From: Ferrovum sp. PN-J185
GTDB taxonomy: Bacteria; Pseudomonadota; Gammaproteobacteria; Burkholderiales; Ferrovaceae
NCBI RefSeq assembly: GCF_001581925.1
Contig: NZ_LQZA01000001.1
Location: 310,001-374,000 of the forward strand
Reading direction: 5' to 3'
DNA length: 64,000 bases
Below are positions 20,531 through 30,135 of this stretch, in pieces (within the stretch, counting starts at the first letter, position 1; each line of letters opens with the position of its first letter). The notes under the pieces were generated by a model. It ran no database searches. It was not told where the DNA came from and saw only the letters and a list, made by a program, of their open reading frames with translations. A program made the translations under genes and the position numbers.

Positions 20531-21571
20531 CTATGAATCTGATCGTAGATGTTTGAGGATAATTTTAACGCTAGCAGCCATAGGCAGAGCAATTAAAATA
20601 CCGAAAAACCCCAGTAAACGACCAAAGGCCAATAAAGAAAATATAACCATGACAGGATGTAGGCCTATTCTTTCCCCAACCACTCTTGGGGTAACAATCC
20701 AGGCTTCAATAACATGTCCGATAATAAATACTAAAAGAACATATAAACTTAAAGAAAAAGATGGGTCCTGGGCAACACTGGCTATAAATGCCAGTAGAAA
20801 ACCTGTGAATACCCCCAGGTAAGGAATAAATACTAATGTTCCTGTTAGTAGTCCTAGGGCAAAACCCGCTTTTAAATGGATTGCTAAGAGGCCAAGGCTA
20901 TAGAAAGTAGCCATAATAAGCATAACCAATAGTTGGCCACGCAGATATTGTCCAAGTACTGTGTCAACTTCTTTTGCGATTATTGACACCCGTTGATGTT
21001 GCTCTTGAGGGAAAAGGTTAAGTAAAAACTGAACCACTGTTTCCCAATCTTTAGATAAATAGAAAAAGACCACTGGGATGAGTAATAAACTTAATATTGA
21101 CTCAATAACGATAGCGCTACCATGGGTGGCAGATTGAACTAATTTATCAACATGGTTATTAGAAGAATGGAGATAATCAATAACATTAGATTTGATTTTA
21201 GTTAAATCGAGCCAAGTATTGTCAGACGCTAAATTTGGTAAGCCAGGCAGAGGGCCTTGTCTTAACCTATCAAGAATTGTCGGTAGTTGTTGAAGAAGTT
21301 GATTAATCTCGTGAAACAGCAATGGCAATACCACCAACAAAAGGAGCGCTAAGATACCTAGTAAAATGGCAAGCATTATTAGGGTACTAATCACTCTTGG
21401 TATGTTAAAGCGTTGTGATAGGCGTATCACGGGAAAGCACAAATAAGCGAGTAAAATAGCTGCTACAAATGGCATTAAAATAGCTGATAAAGAATAAACC
21501 AGCCATAAAACAAAAAGTACTGCTACCAATCCCCAGGGAGTTGATGCAGAAATAGGGTTATTTCGTGACAT
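20531..21571 (-). CDS. AI-2E family transporter (PerM/YhhT-like)
   Basis: This 346-residue polytopic membrane protein has hydrophobic segments at both ends and a central amphipathic stretch. FIPYLGVFTGF and the C-terminal GHVIEAWIVTPRVVGERIGLHPVMVIFSLLAFG are diagnostic of the AI-2E exporter/PerM family. Members move various substrates, so a quorum-sensing role should not be assumed. In betaproteobacteria it usually lies between purM and hda, as here. It is divergent from purM across about 90 bases. Confidence 0.92.
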   Translation of the reverse strand: MSRNNPISASTPWGLVAVLFVLWLVYSLSAILMPFVAAILLAYLCFPVIRLSQRFNIPRVISTLIMLAILLGILALLLLVVLPLLFHEINQLLQQLPTILDRLRQGPLPGLPNLASDNTWLDLTKIKSNVIDYLHSSNNHVDKLVQSATHGSAIVIESILSLLLIPVVFFYLSKDWETVVQFLLNLFPQEQHQRVSIIAKEVDTVLGQYLRGQLLVMLIMATFYSLGLLAIHLKAGFALGLLTGTLVFIPYLGVFTGFLLAFIASVAQDPSFSLSLYVLLVFIIGHVIEAWIVTPRVVGERIGLHPVMVIFSLLAFGRLLGFFGILIALPMAASVKIILKHLRSDS

Positions 21572-21664
21572 TTAGGTTAAAATAGTTGATAGAGTCATAG
21601 TTGATCTATTTTAACAGGTCAAACAGTGATGTCACCCAGTCTGACTATAAATTTGGAGAGTTTT

Positions 21665-22723
21665 GTGTCTGAAAGTTTAAATTCCCCCTTATCTTACCGT
21701 GATGCAGGTGTTGATATAGACGCAGGAGATGCGCTTGTTGAAAGAATTAAGCCTTTAGCTAAACGTACCCTGCGACCAGAAGTCATCAGTGGTATTGGCG
21801 GCTTTGCTGCTCTTGTGGAAATTGGGAAACGTTTTTCAGAACCTGTTTTAGTATCAGGGACCGACGGTGTAGGTACAAAATTAAAACTGGCCTTTGAACT
21901 CAATCGACATGATAGCGTGGGGATTGATTTGGTTGCCATGAGTGTGAATGATATTTTAGTACAAGGGGCTGAACCTTTGTTCTTTTTAGACTATTTCGCT
22001 TGTGGTCACTTGGATGTAGATATTGCTAGTAGTGTTATCTCAGGCATCGCAAAAGGATGTGAAGAGTCGGGTTGTGCGTTAATTGGTGGTGAAACGGCAG
22101 AAATGCCTGGCATGTATCCGCAAGGGGAATATGATCTGGCAGGCTTTGCTGTGGGAATTGCTGAAAAAAGCAAACTCGTCAATGGTCAAAGTATTGTTGC
22201 AGGCGATGTGGTGATTGGTCTTGCTTCCAGTGGGCCACACTCAAATGGTTATTCATTAATTCGTAAAATTGTTGAACGCTCAGGTTTGGGTTGGCATGAG
22301 CTCTTTCCTGGGGAGCATTATCCAGGAATGACTCTAGGTGACGTATTGATGCGTCCCACAGCACTGTATGTGAAACCTATATTATCTTTGATGAAAAGTG
22401 TTACAGTGAAAGGCATGGCGCATATCACTGGTGGTGGGTTAGTGGATAATATCCCGCGTGTACTGACTGATGGGTTGCAAGCTGAAATTGACTCATCTAG
22501 TTGGCAGCGTCCTGCCGTATTTAATTGGTTGCAGCAAGTGGGACAAGTTAAAGAGGATGAAATGCATCGAGTATTTAACTGTGGTATTGGCTTTGTCGTT
22601 ATTGTGTCTCCTCAGGATAAACAGTCAACGTTAGATCAATTAGCAAACCAGGGAGTAAAAGCCTCGCCAATAGGGATTATTAAAGAGCGTCATCAAGACC
22701 AACCTGCTACAGTTGTTATTTAG
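21665..22723 (+). CDS. purM: Phosphoribosylformylglycinamidine cyclo-ligase (AIR synthetase)
   Basis: From a GTG at 21665 the protein has 352 residues and starts [21 protein letters not shown], matching the family N-terminus. [31 protein letters not shown] and HITGGGL are the ATP- and substrate-binding blocks. It closes the imidazole ring to form AIR in purine synthesis. GGAGAG lies at 21655-21660, just before this GTG. Upstream in-frame GTG and ATG codons at 21626 and 21629 would add 13 unusual residues and lack such a site. Confidence 0.95.
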   Translation: MSESLNSPLSYRDAGVDIDAGDALVERIKPLAKRTLRPEVISGIGGFAALVEIGKRFSEPVLVSGTDGVGTKLKLAFELNRHDSVGIDLVAMSVNDILVQGAEPLFFLDYFACGHLDVDIASSVISGIAKGCEESGCALIGGETAEMPGMYPQGEYDLAGFAVGIAEKSKLVNGQSIVAGDVVIGLASSGPHSNGYSLIRKIVERSGLGWHELFPGEHYPGMTLGDVLMRPTALYVKPILSLMKSVTVKGMAHITGGGLVDNIPRVLTDGLQAEIDSSSWQRPAVFNWLQQVGQVKEDEMHRVFNCGIGFVVIVSPQDKQSTLDQLANQGVKASPIGIIKERHQDQPATVVI

Positions 22724-22724
22724 C

Positions 22725-23372
22725 GTGACGAGCTTACCGAACATTGTTATTTTGATTTCTGGGCGTGGCTCCAACATGCGCTCAATTGTAGAGGCAAATT
22801 TGCCTATTCATATCGCTGCAGTAATTAGTAACGAACCCGATGCTGCAGGACTGGCTTTTGCCCAAGATAAAGGGATTCCAACGCGCATTGTCGATCATCG
22901 CTCTTATGCAACTCGACTTGAATATGACAGACAATTAATTGACGTCATTGAAGAGTATCATCCTGGGTTGGTGGTATTAGCAGGATTTATGCGTATCCTA
23001 ACACCGACGTTTGTGAATCACTTTACGCGTCGACTGATTAATATTCATCCTTCTATTTTGCCTTCATTTACTGGATTACATACGCATAAAAGAGCCATTG
23101 AATCTGGTGTTAAAGTGCATGGTTGTACCGTTCATTTTGTAACAGAAGAGTTAGATGCAGGACCGATCGTCGCACAAGCTGTTGTACCTGTATTATCCAG
23201 TGATAATGAGGCTACTCTGGCACAGCGTGTATTAAAAGAAGAGCATGTCATCTACCCACGCGTGATTCAGTGGTGGGCTCAAGGACTTTTACAGTGGAGA
23301 GATAAACACATGGTGGTATTACCCTCTGACAATGCAGAGCAGACGTTAATAGCGCCTAGCCTAAATTCATGA
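22725..23372 (+). CDS. purN: Phosphoribosylglycinamide formyltransferase
   Basis: The protein (215 residues from the GTG at 22725) shows IVILISGRGSNMRSI at the N-terminus, LAGFMRILT with the catalytic region, and NIHPSILPSFTGLHTH. These are hallmarks of PurN, which transfers a formyl group from 10-formyl-THF to GAR. It starts one base after the purM stop. A TTG at 22713 in the same frame would overlap purM and is less likely. No clear Shine-Dalgarno is visible, which fits translational coupling with purM. Confidence 0.94.
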   Translation: MTSLPNIVILISGRGSNMRSIVEANLPIHIAAVISNEPDAAGLAFAQDKGIPTRIVDHRSYATRLEYDRQLIDVIEEYHPGLVVLAGFMRILTPTFVNHFTRRLINIHPSILPSFTGLHTHKRAIESGVKVHGCTVHFVTEELDAGPIVAQAVVPVLSSDNEATLAQRVLKEEHVIYPRVIQWWAQGLLQWRDKHMVVLPSDNAEQTLIAPSLNS

Positions 23373-24619
23373 CTACACCCATTCACCTTAACCAGTTTCA
23401 ATCATTGATAGAATCACTTAATGAGGTGCTGTCATTCGTGAAACCCGCTGATGCGGTGTTGCGTCAGTTTTTTCGGGAACAATCAAAAATTGGTGGACAT
23501 GATCGTCGCTATATTGTTGAGACGGTATATGGCATATTAAGACACGCAGAAAGTCTGCTGCCCTTTGCACCGATTCATGCTTCTCGTCGTTTGGCTTTAC
23601 TCTTTCATATGAAAATTGAGGGTAGAAGTTTACGCGATCTTGAGAAATTATGTACCTCAGAGGAATTGCAATGGTTGAAAGACGTTAAAGCAAGTCCCGT
23701 AACGCCTAGCCTGTCTACCAAAACCGGTTTACCTGAGTGGATAGTAAACAAGTTAAAAGACCTCTACCCAGAGGAAGAGTTACTCGCTTTGGGGCGATCG
23801 ATGATGTTTGAGGCACCGCTTGATATCAGAGTTAATACTTTCTTGGTTAGTCGCGAAGAAGTATTAAATGAGTTATTAAGTTTAGGATTTAATGCCAGTA
23901 TCACGCCGCATTCTCCTCTTGGGATACGCATTCAGGGTAGGCCCTCTTTGCAGGATTTGCAGTTATTCAAAAAAGGTTATTTTGAGATTCAGGATGAAGG
24001 TAGTCAGTTACTAGGATTAATGTTAGCGCCAAAAAGACGTGATTTAATTATTGACTTTTGTGCTGGCGCTGGAGGGAAAACACTCTTATTGGCAACGCTA
24101 ATGCATAATCATGGACGTGTTTATGCCTTTGATGTGTCGTCAAAACGTCTTGATCAATTAAAACCGCGATTAAAACGATCTGGGTTATCAAACATTATGC
24201 CCGTATTAATTGAGAGTGAAAGAGACCAACGAGTAAAACGACTTAATGGTAAGGCTGATCGAGTGTTGGTTGATGCTCCTTGTAGCGGACTTGGTACCTT
24301 AAGACGTAATCCAGACCTTAAATATCGACAAAGCGCTCAAGGAATTGATGAATTAGTGGTAAAACAAAGAGCAATCTTAGAGTCAGCTGCTCATTGTGTA
24401 AAACCTGGTGGTATGCTTATGTATGCTACTTGTAGTATCTTATTCGAAGAGAATGAAGATCAAGTAAAGTGGTTTTCTGAGAAACATCCAGATTTTGTGT
24501 TAACCAATAATGAGCAATTAGAGTTAGGTTTATCTGGTGAGCAGTATTTAAAGTGTTTGCCTCATAAACATGGTACCGATGGTTTTTTTGCTGCGATATG
24601 GCAACGTAAGGTTAGTTAG
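23369..24619 (+). CDS. RsmB-like (NOL1/NOP2/Sun family) rRNA cytosine-C5 methyltransferase
   Basis: This 416-residue protein has an N-terminal NusB-like/RNA-binding part and a C-terminal SAM methyltransferase. Motif I is IDFCAGAGGKTLLL near residue 227, motif IV is VDAPCSGLGTLRRNPD, and motif VI is YATCSILFEEN. The two catalytic cysteines of m5C methyltransferases are both present. It likely methylates 16S rRNA, but the exact position is not inferable. The ATG overlaps the purN stop (ATGA), so it belongs to the purM-purN operon. Confidence 0.9.
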   Translation: MTTPIHLNQFQSLIESLNEVLSFVKPADAVLRQFFREQSKIGGHDRRYIVETVYGILRHAESLLPFAPIHASRRLALLFHMKIEGRSLRDLEKLCTSEELQWLKDVKASPVTPSLSTKTGLPEWIVNKLKDLYPEEELLALGRSMMFEAPLDIRVNTFLVSREEVLNELLSLGFNASITPHSPLGIRIQGRPSLQDLQLFKKGYFEIQDEGSQLLGLMLAPKRRDLIIDFCAGAGGKTLLLATLMHNHGRVYAFDVSSKRLDQLKPRLKRSGLSNIMPVLIESERDQRVKRLNGKADRVLVDAPCSGLGTLRRNPDLKYRQSAQGIDELVVKQRAILESAAHCVKPGGMLMYATCSILFEENEDQVKWFSEKHPDFVLTNNEQLELGLSGEQYLKCLPHKHGTDGFFAAIWQRKVS

Positions 24620-24630
24620 GGAGTGGTTTT

Positions 24631-25890
24631 ATGAGCGATGTCAGTGACTATGGCATTACTTTAATTGAGTTTTTTCAAGCTTTATTTCAACCCAAGCATC
24701 TTTGGCAAGTCCCGGTTATTTTTGCCTCTTTAATTATTGCTTTTGGCGCCTCGTCTGTATTGGCAAGGCAGACTAGTGACCATCGTTTTCGAGAGGATTT
24801 ACGGGGTATTGTGTTTGCTTTAGTGGCAACGGTGACGCTCGACTTATTCACGCGCTTTTTCTCTCAAGGAAGACCTTCGCCAATTGTTCATATGGCTCTT
24901 GCGTTGACGCTGACACTGGGGTTGGCACGCATTGGTGTTTATATTTTAAAACATATATTCAGTGTTTCAGAGCGTGTGTTGAGTTTACAAACAGTATTTG
25001 TACGCTTGGTATGGTTAGGATTTGCTCTGCACATTACTGGCTTACTGGTACCACTCTTAGATATTTTGCGTGATATTACCTTCCCCATAGGTGGTAGTAC
25101 TGTTTCATTGCTGCAGGTAATTCAAGCCATTTTAGTGTTTTCAATTATGGTGGCCCTAGCTTTGTGGTTAGGTTCGAGTATTGAACGCAAAGTAATGCGT
25201 ACAGAAACTCTAGATGGGAATGCCAAAGCGATTGCTGTCAAAATTTTGCGAGGACTGATTCTCTTCTTGGCTGTCATCATGACGCTACCCATGGTTGGTA
25301 TTGACTCAACTTTCCTTTCTGTATTGGGTGGGACGTTGGGTGTGGGTTTAGGGTTCGGGTTACAAAAAATCGCTAGCAATTATGTAAGTGGTTTTATTAT
25401 TTTGGCTGACCGTTCTGTGCGTCTTGGCGATATTGTGACTATTGACGGGAAACAAGGAGAGGTACTAAAGCTTGAAGCGCGCTGTACTACTCTCAAAGCA
25501 GGGGACGGCACGCTGTTTGTGTTACCGAATGAAACCTTTATGACCCAATCCTTAACTAATCACACGCAAGGCGGTGTGGGTTTATATAGGACAGTTAAAC
25601 TACAAATGCCCTACGGTACTGACTTTGGTCAAGTAAAGACGGTTATTGAAGAGTTGGCAAAACAACAATCGTTGATTATGACTAAGCCAGAGCCTACGCT
25701 ACAGCTCACTCATTTAGGTATACATGGCCTTGAGTTATTGCTTGAATATTGGATTGCTGATGCCAAATTATCTGACAATAGCATTCGCAGTCAATTATTA
25801 GCAGATATTTATGTCACGATGAACGCCATGGGCTTACAATTTACTGTTGTGGATCTCGTACGCGGCAGCGCACAAATTGAGTCGCGTTAA
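24631..25890 (+). CDS. MscS-family mechanosensitive ion channel
   Basis: This 419-residue protein has five to six hydrophobic segments in the first 250 residues. The MscS pore and beta domain follow: GTLGVGLGFGLQKIASNYVSGFIILADRSVRLGD and the EARCTTLKAGDGTLFVLPN stretch. Channels of this type open when membrane tension rises and release solutes during hypo-osmotic shock. It lies 11 bases after the methyltransferase gene in the same direction. An osmotic function would sit well with the periplasmic glucan genes later in the window, but no direct link is visible. Confidence 0.92.
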   Translation: MSDVSDYGITLIEFFQALFQPKHLWQVPVIFASLIIAFGASSVLARQTSDHRFREDLRGIVFALVATVTLDLFTRFFSQGRPSPIVHMALALTLTLGLARIGVYILKHIFSVSERVLSLQTVFVRLVWLGFALHITGLLVPLLDILRDITFPIGGSTVSLLQVIQAILVFSIMVALALWLGSSIERKVMRTETLDGNAKAIAVKILRGLILFLAVIMTLPMVGIDSTFLSVLGGTLGVGLGFGLQKIASNYVSGFIILADRSVRLGDIVTIDGKQGEVLKLEARCTTLKAGDGTLFVLPNETFMTQSLTNHTQGGVGLYRTVKLQMPYGTDFGQVKTVIEELAKQQSLIMTKPEPTLQLTHLGIHGLELLLEYWIADAKLSDNSIRSQLLADIYVTMNAMGLQFTVVDLVRGSAQIESR

Positions 25891-25899
25891 CGTAACTCA

Positions 25900-25928
25900 T
25901 TGATCAAAATATATTTTTTTGTTACAAT
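25900..25928 (+). promoter_or_regulatory. Candidate sigma-70 promoter for the desaturase gene
   Basis: TTGATC at 25900-25905 and TACAAT at 25923-25928 are separated by 17 bases, the ideal spacing, with four and five matches to the sigma-70 hexamers. The desaturase ATG follows about 31 bases after the -10. The region lies directly after the MscS stop codon. Confidence 0.55.
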
Positions 25929-25959
25929 AATGTGTAAATCTATTAAAGGTAAATAGCTT

Positions 25960-27141
25960 ATGTGGTTCTCAGGCTTTTCTCATTTTTCATGGTGGCAAGA
26001 CGTTATTGTGGCATTAGTGTTAACTCATATCACTATTGCTGGTGTCACTATTTTCTTACATCGTCATCAGGCACACCGATCCCTTGAATTAGGGCCTGTA
26101 GCGAGTCATTTTTTTCGTTTTTGGTTATGGCTTACAACCGGCATGGTAACCAAAGAATGGGCAGCTATTCATCGTAAACATCATGCGAAATGCGAGACCG
26201 TTGATGATCCCCATAGCCCGCAAATTTTAGGTATTAATAAAGTCCTATGGGGTGGTGTTCTTCTTTATGTCAAAGAAAGCAAAAACAAAACTACGATGGA
26301 GCGCTACGGACATGGCACACCAGATGACTGGATGGAGAGAAATATTTACTCCAAATACAGTCGTTTAGGTGTCACTATTATGGCCTTTGTTAACATGGCC
26401 TTGTTTGGTGTTGTTCCAGGTATGTTAATTTGGCTAGTTCAAATGCTCTGGATTCCCTTTTGGGCGGCAGGGGTGGTGAATGGTTTAGGGCATTTTTGGG
26501 GCTACCGAAATTTTGAATGCCGTGATGCCAGTACCAATATTTTTCCTTGGGGAATTTTAATTGGTGGTGAGGAATTACATAATAACCACCATACTTTTGC
26601 TACGTCAGCAAAGTTATCTAACCGTTGGTATGAATTTGATATTGGTTGGTTATATATTCGTATTCTGGAAATTTTGGGTCAAGCTAAAGTGAAAAATGTG
26701 GCTCCTACAGTCAGTTTTGATCGTCGAAAATTAAGTTGTGATGAGGAGACTTTACAAGCAATTATCCGTAATCGTTATGATGTAATTGCTCGTTATGCTG
26801 CTGAATTGTCAAAAACCTGCTCATTAGAATTGAATAATATTAAGTCCGGTCATGGGTTACCCAAACGCAGTGAAATGATGGCTATGGTAAATCGTTGGTT
26901 ACATCGTGATAGTGAAAACCTGAAAGAAACTGATCGTCAAGTTCTCTCAGAACTGATGGCAGAGAGCAAATGCTTGCAAACAGTGATCACTATGCGTGAT
27001 GATTTATCAGCTTTGTGGACTAAAACCAATGCCACCAAAGATCAACTGGTTCATGATTTAAGTCTCTGGTGTGAACGAGCTGAGAACAGCGGGATCAAAG
27101 CGTTAGAACAGTTTTCGCGCACTTTAAAAGCGTATGTATGA
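25960..27141 (+). CDS. Acyl-lipid/acyl-CoA delta-9 type fatty acid desaturase
   Basis: This 393-residue membrane protein shows the three histidine boxes of membrane di-iron desaturases: HRHQAHR at residues 34-40, HRKHH at 71-75 and HNNHH near residue 205. Hydrophobic pairs lie between them. It introduces a cis double bond into saturated acyl chains using oxygen. The last 150 or so residues form a soluble, charged extension also found in other proteobacterial members. It has its own promoter and is followed by the cysI leader, so it is probably monocistronic. Confidence 0.92.
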   Translation: MWFSGFSHFSWWQDVIVALVLTHITIAGVTIFLHRHQAHRSLELGPVASHFFRFWLWLTTGMVTKEWAAIHRKHHAKCETVDDPHSPQILGINKVLWGGVLLYVKESKNKTTMERYGHGTPDDWMERNIYSKYSRLGVTIMAFVNMALFGVVPGMLIWLVQMLWIPFWAAGVVNGLGHFWGYRNFECRDASTNIFPWGILIGGEELHNNHHTFATSAKLSNRWYEFDIGWLYIRILEILGQAKVKNVAPTVSFDRRKLSCDEETLQAIIRNRYDVIARYAAELSKTCSLELNNIKSGHGLPKRSEMMAMVNRWLHRDSENLKETDRQVLSELMAESKCLQTVITMRDDLSALWTKTNATKDQLVHDLSLWCERAENSGIKALEQFSRTLKAYV

Positions 27142-27204
27142 CTTTATAATTAAAAGTTCTTAATACGTAATTTTTTAGTTTAAAATAATATATAACTTTC
27201 GTCT

Positions 27205-27244
27205 AAAATAAGCAGATCTAATTAATTGCTCTGCTTATTTTTTT
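27205..27244 (+). terminator. Perfect 12-bp terminator-like hairpin touching the cysI start codon
   Basis: AAAATAAGCAGA at 27205-27216 is exactly complementary to TCTGCTTATTTT at 27230-27241, with a 13-base loop. A run of seven T at 27238-27244 follows immediately, and the next base is the A of the cysI ATG. The structure has the form of an intrinsic terminator, though the stem is AT-rich. It could end the desaturase transcript or act as an attenuator of cysI. It leaves no room for a Shine-Dalgarno site before cysI. Confidence 0.75.
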
Positions 27245-28924
27245 ATGTATATCTATGATGAAATTGATCAGCAAATAGTGAATGAGCGTGTCGCTCAGTT
27301 TCGTGACCAAACATTGCGCTTTTTGGCAGGGAAACTATCTGAGGACGAATTTAGGCCTTTAAGGTTACAAAATGGCTTATACATCCAACGCCATGCTCCC
27401 ATGCTACGAATTGCTGTTCCATATGGGGTGTTATCTAGTAAACAATTAAGGCAATTGGCTCATATCGCACGCACATATGATCGTGGAGTAGGGCATTTCA
27501 CTACTCGACAAAATATTCAATTTAACTGGCCCAAGTTGGCTGATGTCCCTAATATCTTGTCTGATTTGGCTGCGGTACAAATGCATTCTATTCAAACCAG
27601 TGGTAATTGTGTTCGTAACACAACCACTGATCACTTTGCCGGTGTGGCCCATGATGAAGTCATTGATCCAAGGGTTTATTGTGAATTAATTCGACAATGG
27701 TCCACTTTCCATCCAGAGTTCGCTTTTTTACCACGAAAATTTAAAATTGCCGTAAATGGTTCTACACAAGACCGTGCAGCCACTATGGTGCATGATATAG
27801 GGCTACATGCTTTAAAGCACAATGATGAATTAGGGTTTAGGGTAATCGTTGGCGGAGGGTTAGGTAGAACGCCTATGGTTGGCGTGGTTATCAGAGAGTT
27901 TTTACCAGAGAAGCATTTATTAAGTTATCTTGATGCGATTTTAAGGGTTTATAACCGATATGGACGCCGTGATAATAAGTTTAAGGCAAGAATAAAAATT
28001 TTAGTAAAAGCCATGACTCCTGAAAAATTTACTCTGGCTGTTGAAGAGGAGTGGCTACGAATTAAAGATGGTCCCACTACATTAATTAATGAAGAAATCG
28101 AGAGAATTAAACTACGTTTTCCGGATAACAACTACCAATCACTGCCAGCATCTTTACCTAGTGATATAGAATCGTTTGTCAGCCAAGCATCTATTAAACC
28201 TTGGTATGAACGCAATGTGTTTGCTCATAAAGTTCCTGGTTACAAAGCAGTGACAATTTCTCTTAAAGCGTTAGGTCACGCTCCTGGAGATATGAGTGCA
28301 GAGCAAATGGATAAGGTAGCTGATCTTGCAGATCAAGTAGGTTTTGGCGAAATACGCGTTAGTCATGAACAAAACTTAATTCTTCCTGATGTACCAGTCA
28401 CACAACTTAAGTATGTGTATGATGAATTAAAATCATTAGCTCTTGTTACGCCCAATATCGGTCTGTTATCAAACATTATTTCTTGTCCCGGGGGCGATTA
28501 CTGTTCTCTGGCTAATGCCAGGTCGATTCCTGTTGCCCAAGCCATTCAAAATAAATTCTCTGATTTAGATTATTTATATGATATTGGGGAACTTGATTTA
28601 AATATTTCAGGTTGTATGAATGCCTGTGGTCATCATCATATTGGCCATATTGGTATTCTTGGTGTAGACAAACACGGTGAAGAGTTTTATCAAATTACCA
28701 TTGGTGGATCACAGGCTCCAGCTCGTTTAGGGAAAGTCATTGGGCCTTCATTAAAACAAGAGGATATTCCCCAAGCCATAGAGTCATTAATAAGTGTCTA
28801 CTTACAAATAAGAGAGGATAGTAGTGAACGCTTTGTGGATGTGGTTGAAAGAGTAGGGATTGAACCATTCAAAACAGCTGTCTATCAGCAAAAAGGGTCG
28901 CACGTTGAGGTGGAAAATGGCTAA
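27245..28924 (+). CDS. cysI: Sulfite reductase hemoprotein (CysI/SirA-type nitrite/sulfite reductase)
   Basis: This 559-residue protein has the duplicated ferredoxin-like/NiR-SiR layout. The siroheme-4Fe4S ligands are visible as C-x5-C in SCPGGDYCS and C-x3-C in GCMNACGHHH near the C-terminus. It reduces sulfite to sulfide for cysteine synthesis. The first residues YDEIDQQIVNERVAQFRDQT match betaproteobacterial CysI, which supports the ATG at 27245 even though a hairpin abuts it and no ribosome-binding site is seen. It heads a cysI-DUF934-cysH-cysD-cysN operon. Confidence 0.94.
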   Translation: MYIYDEIDQQIVNERVAQFRDQTLRFLAGKLSEDEFRPLRLQNGLYIQRHAPMLRIAVPYGVLSSKQLRQLAHIARTYDRGVGHFTTRQNIQFNWPKLADVPNILSDLAAVQMHSIQTSGNCVRNTTTDHFAGVAHDEVIDPRVYCELIRQWSTFHPEFAFLPRKFKIAVNGSTQDRAATMVHDIGLHALKHNDELGFRVIVGGGLGRTPMVGVVIREFLPEKHLLSYLDAILRVYNRYGRRDNKFKARIKILVKAMTPEKFTLAVEEEWLRIKDGPTTLINEEIERIKLRFPDNNYQSLPASLPSDIESFVSQASIKPWYERNVFAHKVPGYKAVTISLKALGHAPGDMSAEQMDKVADLADQVGFGEIRVSHEQNLILPDVPVTQLKYVYDELKSLALVTPNIGLLSNIISCPGGDYCSLANARSIPVAQAIQNKFSDLDYLYDIGELDLNISGCMNACGHHHIGHIGILGVDKHGEEFYQITIGGSQAPARLGKVIGPSLKQEDIPQAIESLISVYLQIREDSSERFVDVVERVGIEPFKTAVYQQKGSHVEVENG

Positions 28925-29411
28925 ACAAATATTAAATGAAGAGATTGTGAACGATCCCTATCATTTCATCACTTCTATTGAAGAATTAACTCACTATTCA
29001 CATGTGATTGCTCCTTATGGGTTGTATGTTGAAGAGAAAAGTAAATTTGATCAATATAGTGGTGAAATTGGGCTTCGAGTCGGTACAGATATCGATTTGG
29101 CAGTGTTAACTCCTTATTTGCCTTTACTATCATTGATTGATATTCATTATGCTAGTTTCACAGATGGGCGCGGTCATTCTTTAGCAAGGTTACTTCGTGA
29201 AGCGTATCACTTTAATGGAATTTTGAGAGCCAGCGGTGATGTGTTTAAAGATACGGTTTTTTATTTAAAGCGTTGTGGATTTAATTCATTTTTAGTTAAA
29301 GAGAATGAAACGTTAGAACATGCACTGCAAGGATTTAAAGTGTTTTCTGAGAGCTATCAGGCAGCCTTTAAAGAGAGTCCTTTATTTCGTCGTCGTTTTC
29401 AATTGGCTTAG
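28917..29411 (+). CDS. DUF934 family protein, sulfite-reductase associated
   Basis: The 164-residue protein from the ATG at 28917 contains LRVGTDIDLAVLTPYLPLLSLI, FTDGRGHSLARLLRE and FFRRRF-like ends. These are typical of DUF934, which is encoded next to CysI in many beta- and alphaproteobacteria. Its precise role is not known; an accessory or electron-transfer role in sulfite reduction is inferred from location only. The start overlaps the cysI end by 8 bases and has GAGGTGG just upstream. A longer frame starting at 28860 would lie mostly within cysI and is not favoured. Confidence 0.88.
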   Translation: MAKQILNEEIVNDPYHFITSIEELTHYSHVIAPYGLYVEEKSKFDQYSGEIGLRVGTDIDLAVLTPYLPLLSLIDIHYASFTDGRGHSLARLLREAYHFNGILRASGDVFKDTVFYLKRCGFNSFLVKENETLEHALQGFKVFSESYQAAFKESPLFRRRFQLA

Positions 29412-29419
29412 GATTACTC

Positions 29420-30103
29420 ATGACCATTTCGCAACGTTACCAAGAGCTCATTGCTGACTTAAGGCAGATAATCGAAAAACATAATAATGTGGTATTAGCC
29501 AGTAGTCTTGGTGTTGAAGACATGTTACTCACCCACGTGATTCAAACAGAGCAACTACCCATTGGCATTTTCACCCTCGATACAGGACGTCTTCCTGAGG
29601 CGACTCATCGTTTACTGTCACGCATTAAAGATCATTATCACTTAACTATAAAAGTATATGTTCCACAAGCGCCGGATCTTGAATCTCTCATTGAGCAACA
29701 AGGAACAAATGGTTTTTACAACAGTGTTGACGCGAGAAAAGCCTGTTGTCGAATACGTAAAGTCTTACCACTTGCACGCGCACTACAAGGACAGGATGCT
29801 TGGTTGACGGGACTACGTCGAGAGCAATCTCAAACCCGCTTACAGCTTGAAAAAAGTGCATGGGATAGTGATCATAATTTAATTAAATATAATCCCTTAT
29901 TAGATTGGTCTCGTGATGAGGTATGGCAGTTTGTACGCGAAAATCATGTGCTCTATAACGCTTTACATGATCAAGGTTACCCAAGTATTGGTTGCGAGCC
30001 GTGTACGAGAGCTGTTCTTGAAGGTGAGTCTGAGCGCTCGGGACGCTGGTGGTGGGAACATCCTGAAACAAAAGAATGCGGATTACATGTAGCACAATCT
30101 TGA
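29420..30103 (+). CDS. cysH: Adenylylsulfate (APS) reductase, CysH family
   Basis: This 227-residue PAPS/APS reductase has the P-loop-like SSLGVEDMLL start. It has the iron-sulfur cysteine pairs C109-C110 and C192-C195 (KACCRIRK and GCEPC) and the catalytic ECGLH near residue 220. The four cluster cysteines mark it as a 4Fe4S APS reductase rather than an E. coli-type PAPS reductase, so no CysC kinase is needed. It reduces APS to sulfite with thioredoxin. It sits between DUF934 and cysD in the sulfate operon. Confidence 0.95.
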   Translation: MTISQRYQELIADLRQIIEKHNNVVLASSLGVEDMLLTHVIQTEQLPIGIFTLDTGRLPEATHRLLSRIKDHYHLTIKVYVPQAPDLESLIEQQGTNGFYNSVDARKACCRIRKVLPLARALQGQDAWLTGLRREQSQTRLQLEKSAWDSDHNLIKYNPLLDWSRDEVWQFVRENHVLYNALHDQGYPSIGCEPCTRAVLEGESERSGRWWWEHPETKECGLHVAQS

Positions 30104-30135
30104 CTATAAAGAACAAATCATAAAGTGAGGAAGAA

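Noticed and set aside
20521-20592. 24-residue N-terminal extension of Hda
   Set aside because: It overlaps the AI-2E permease gene and does not resemble Hda, whose usual opening begins at the ATG at 20520.
21626-21664. Upstream GTG/ATG start for purM
   Set aside because: The extra 13 residues are atypical, and the GGAGAG site lies between this start and the GTG at 21665, favouring the latter.
27142-27204. SAM riboswitch or T-box in front of the cysI hairpin
   Set aside because: The leader is only about 60 bases of A/T-rich sequence with no conserved core motif of either class, so an attenuation mechanism is only raised as a question.
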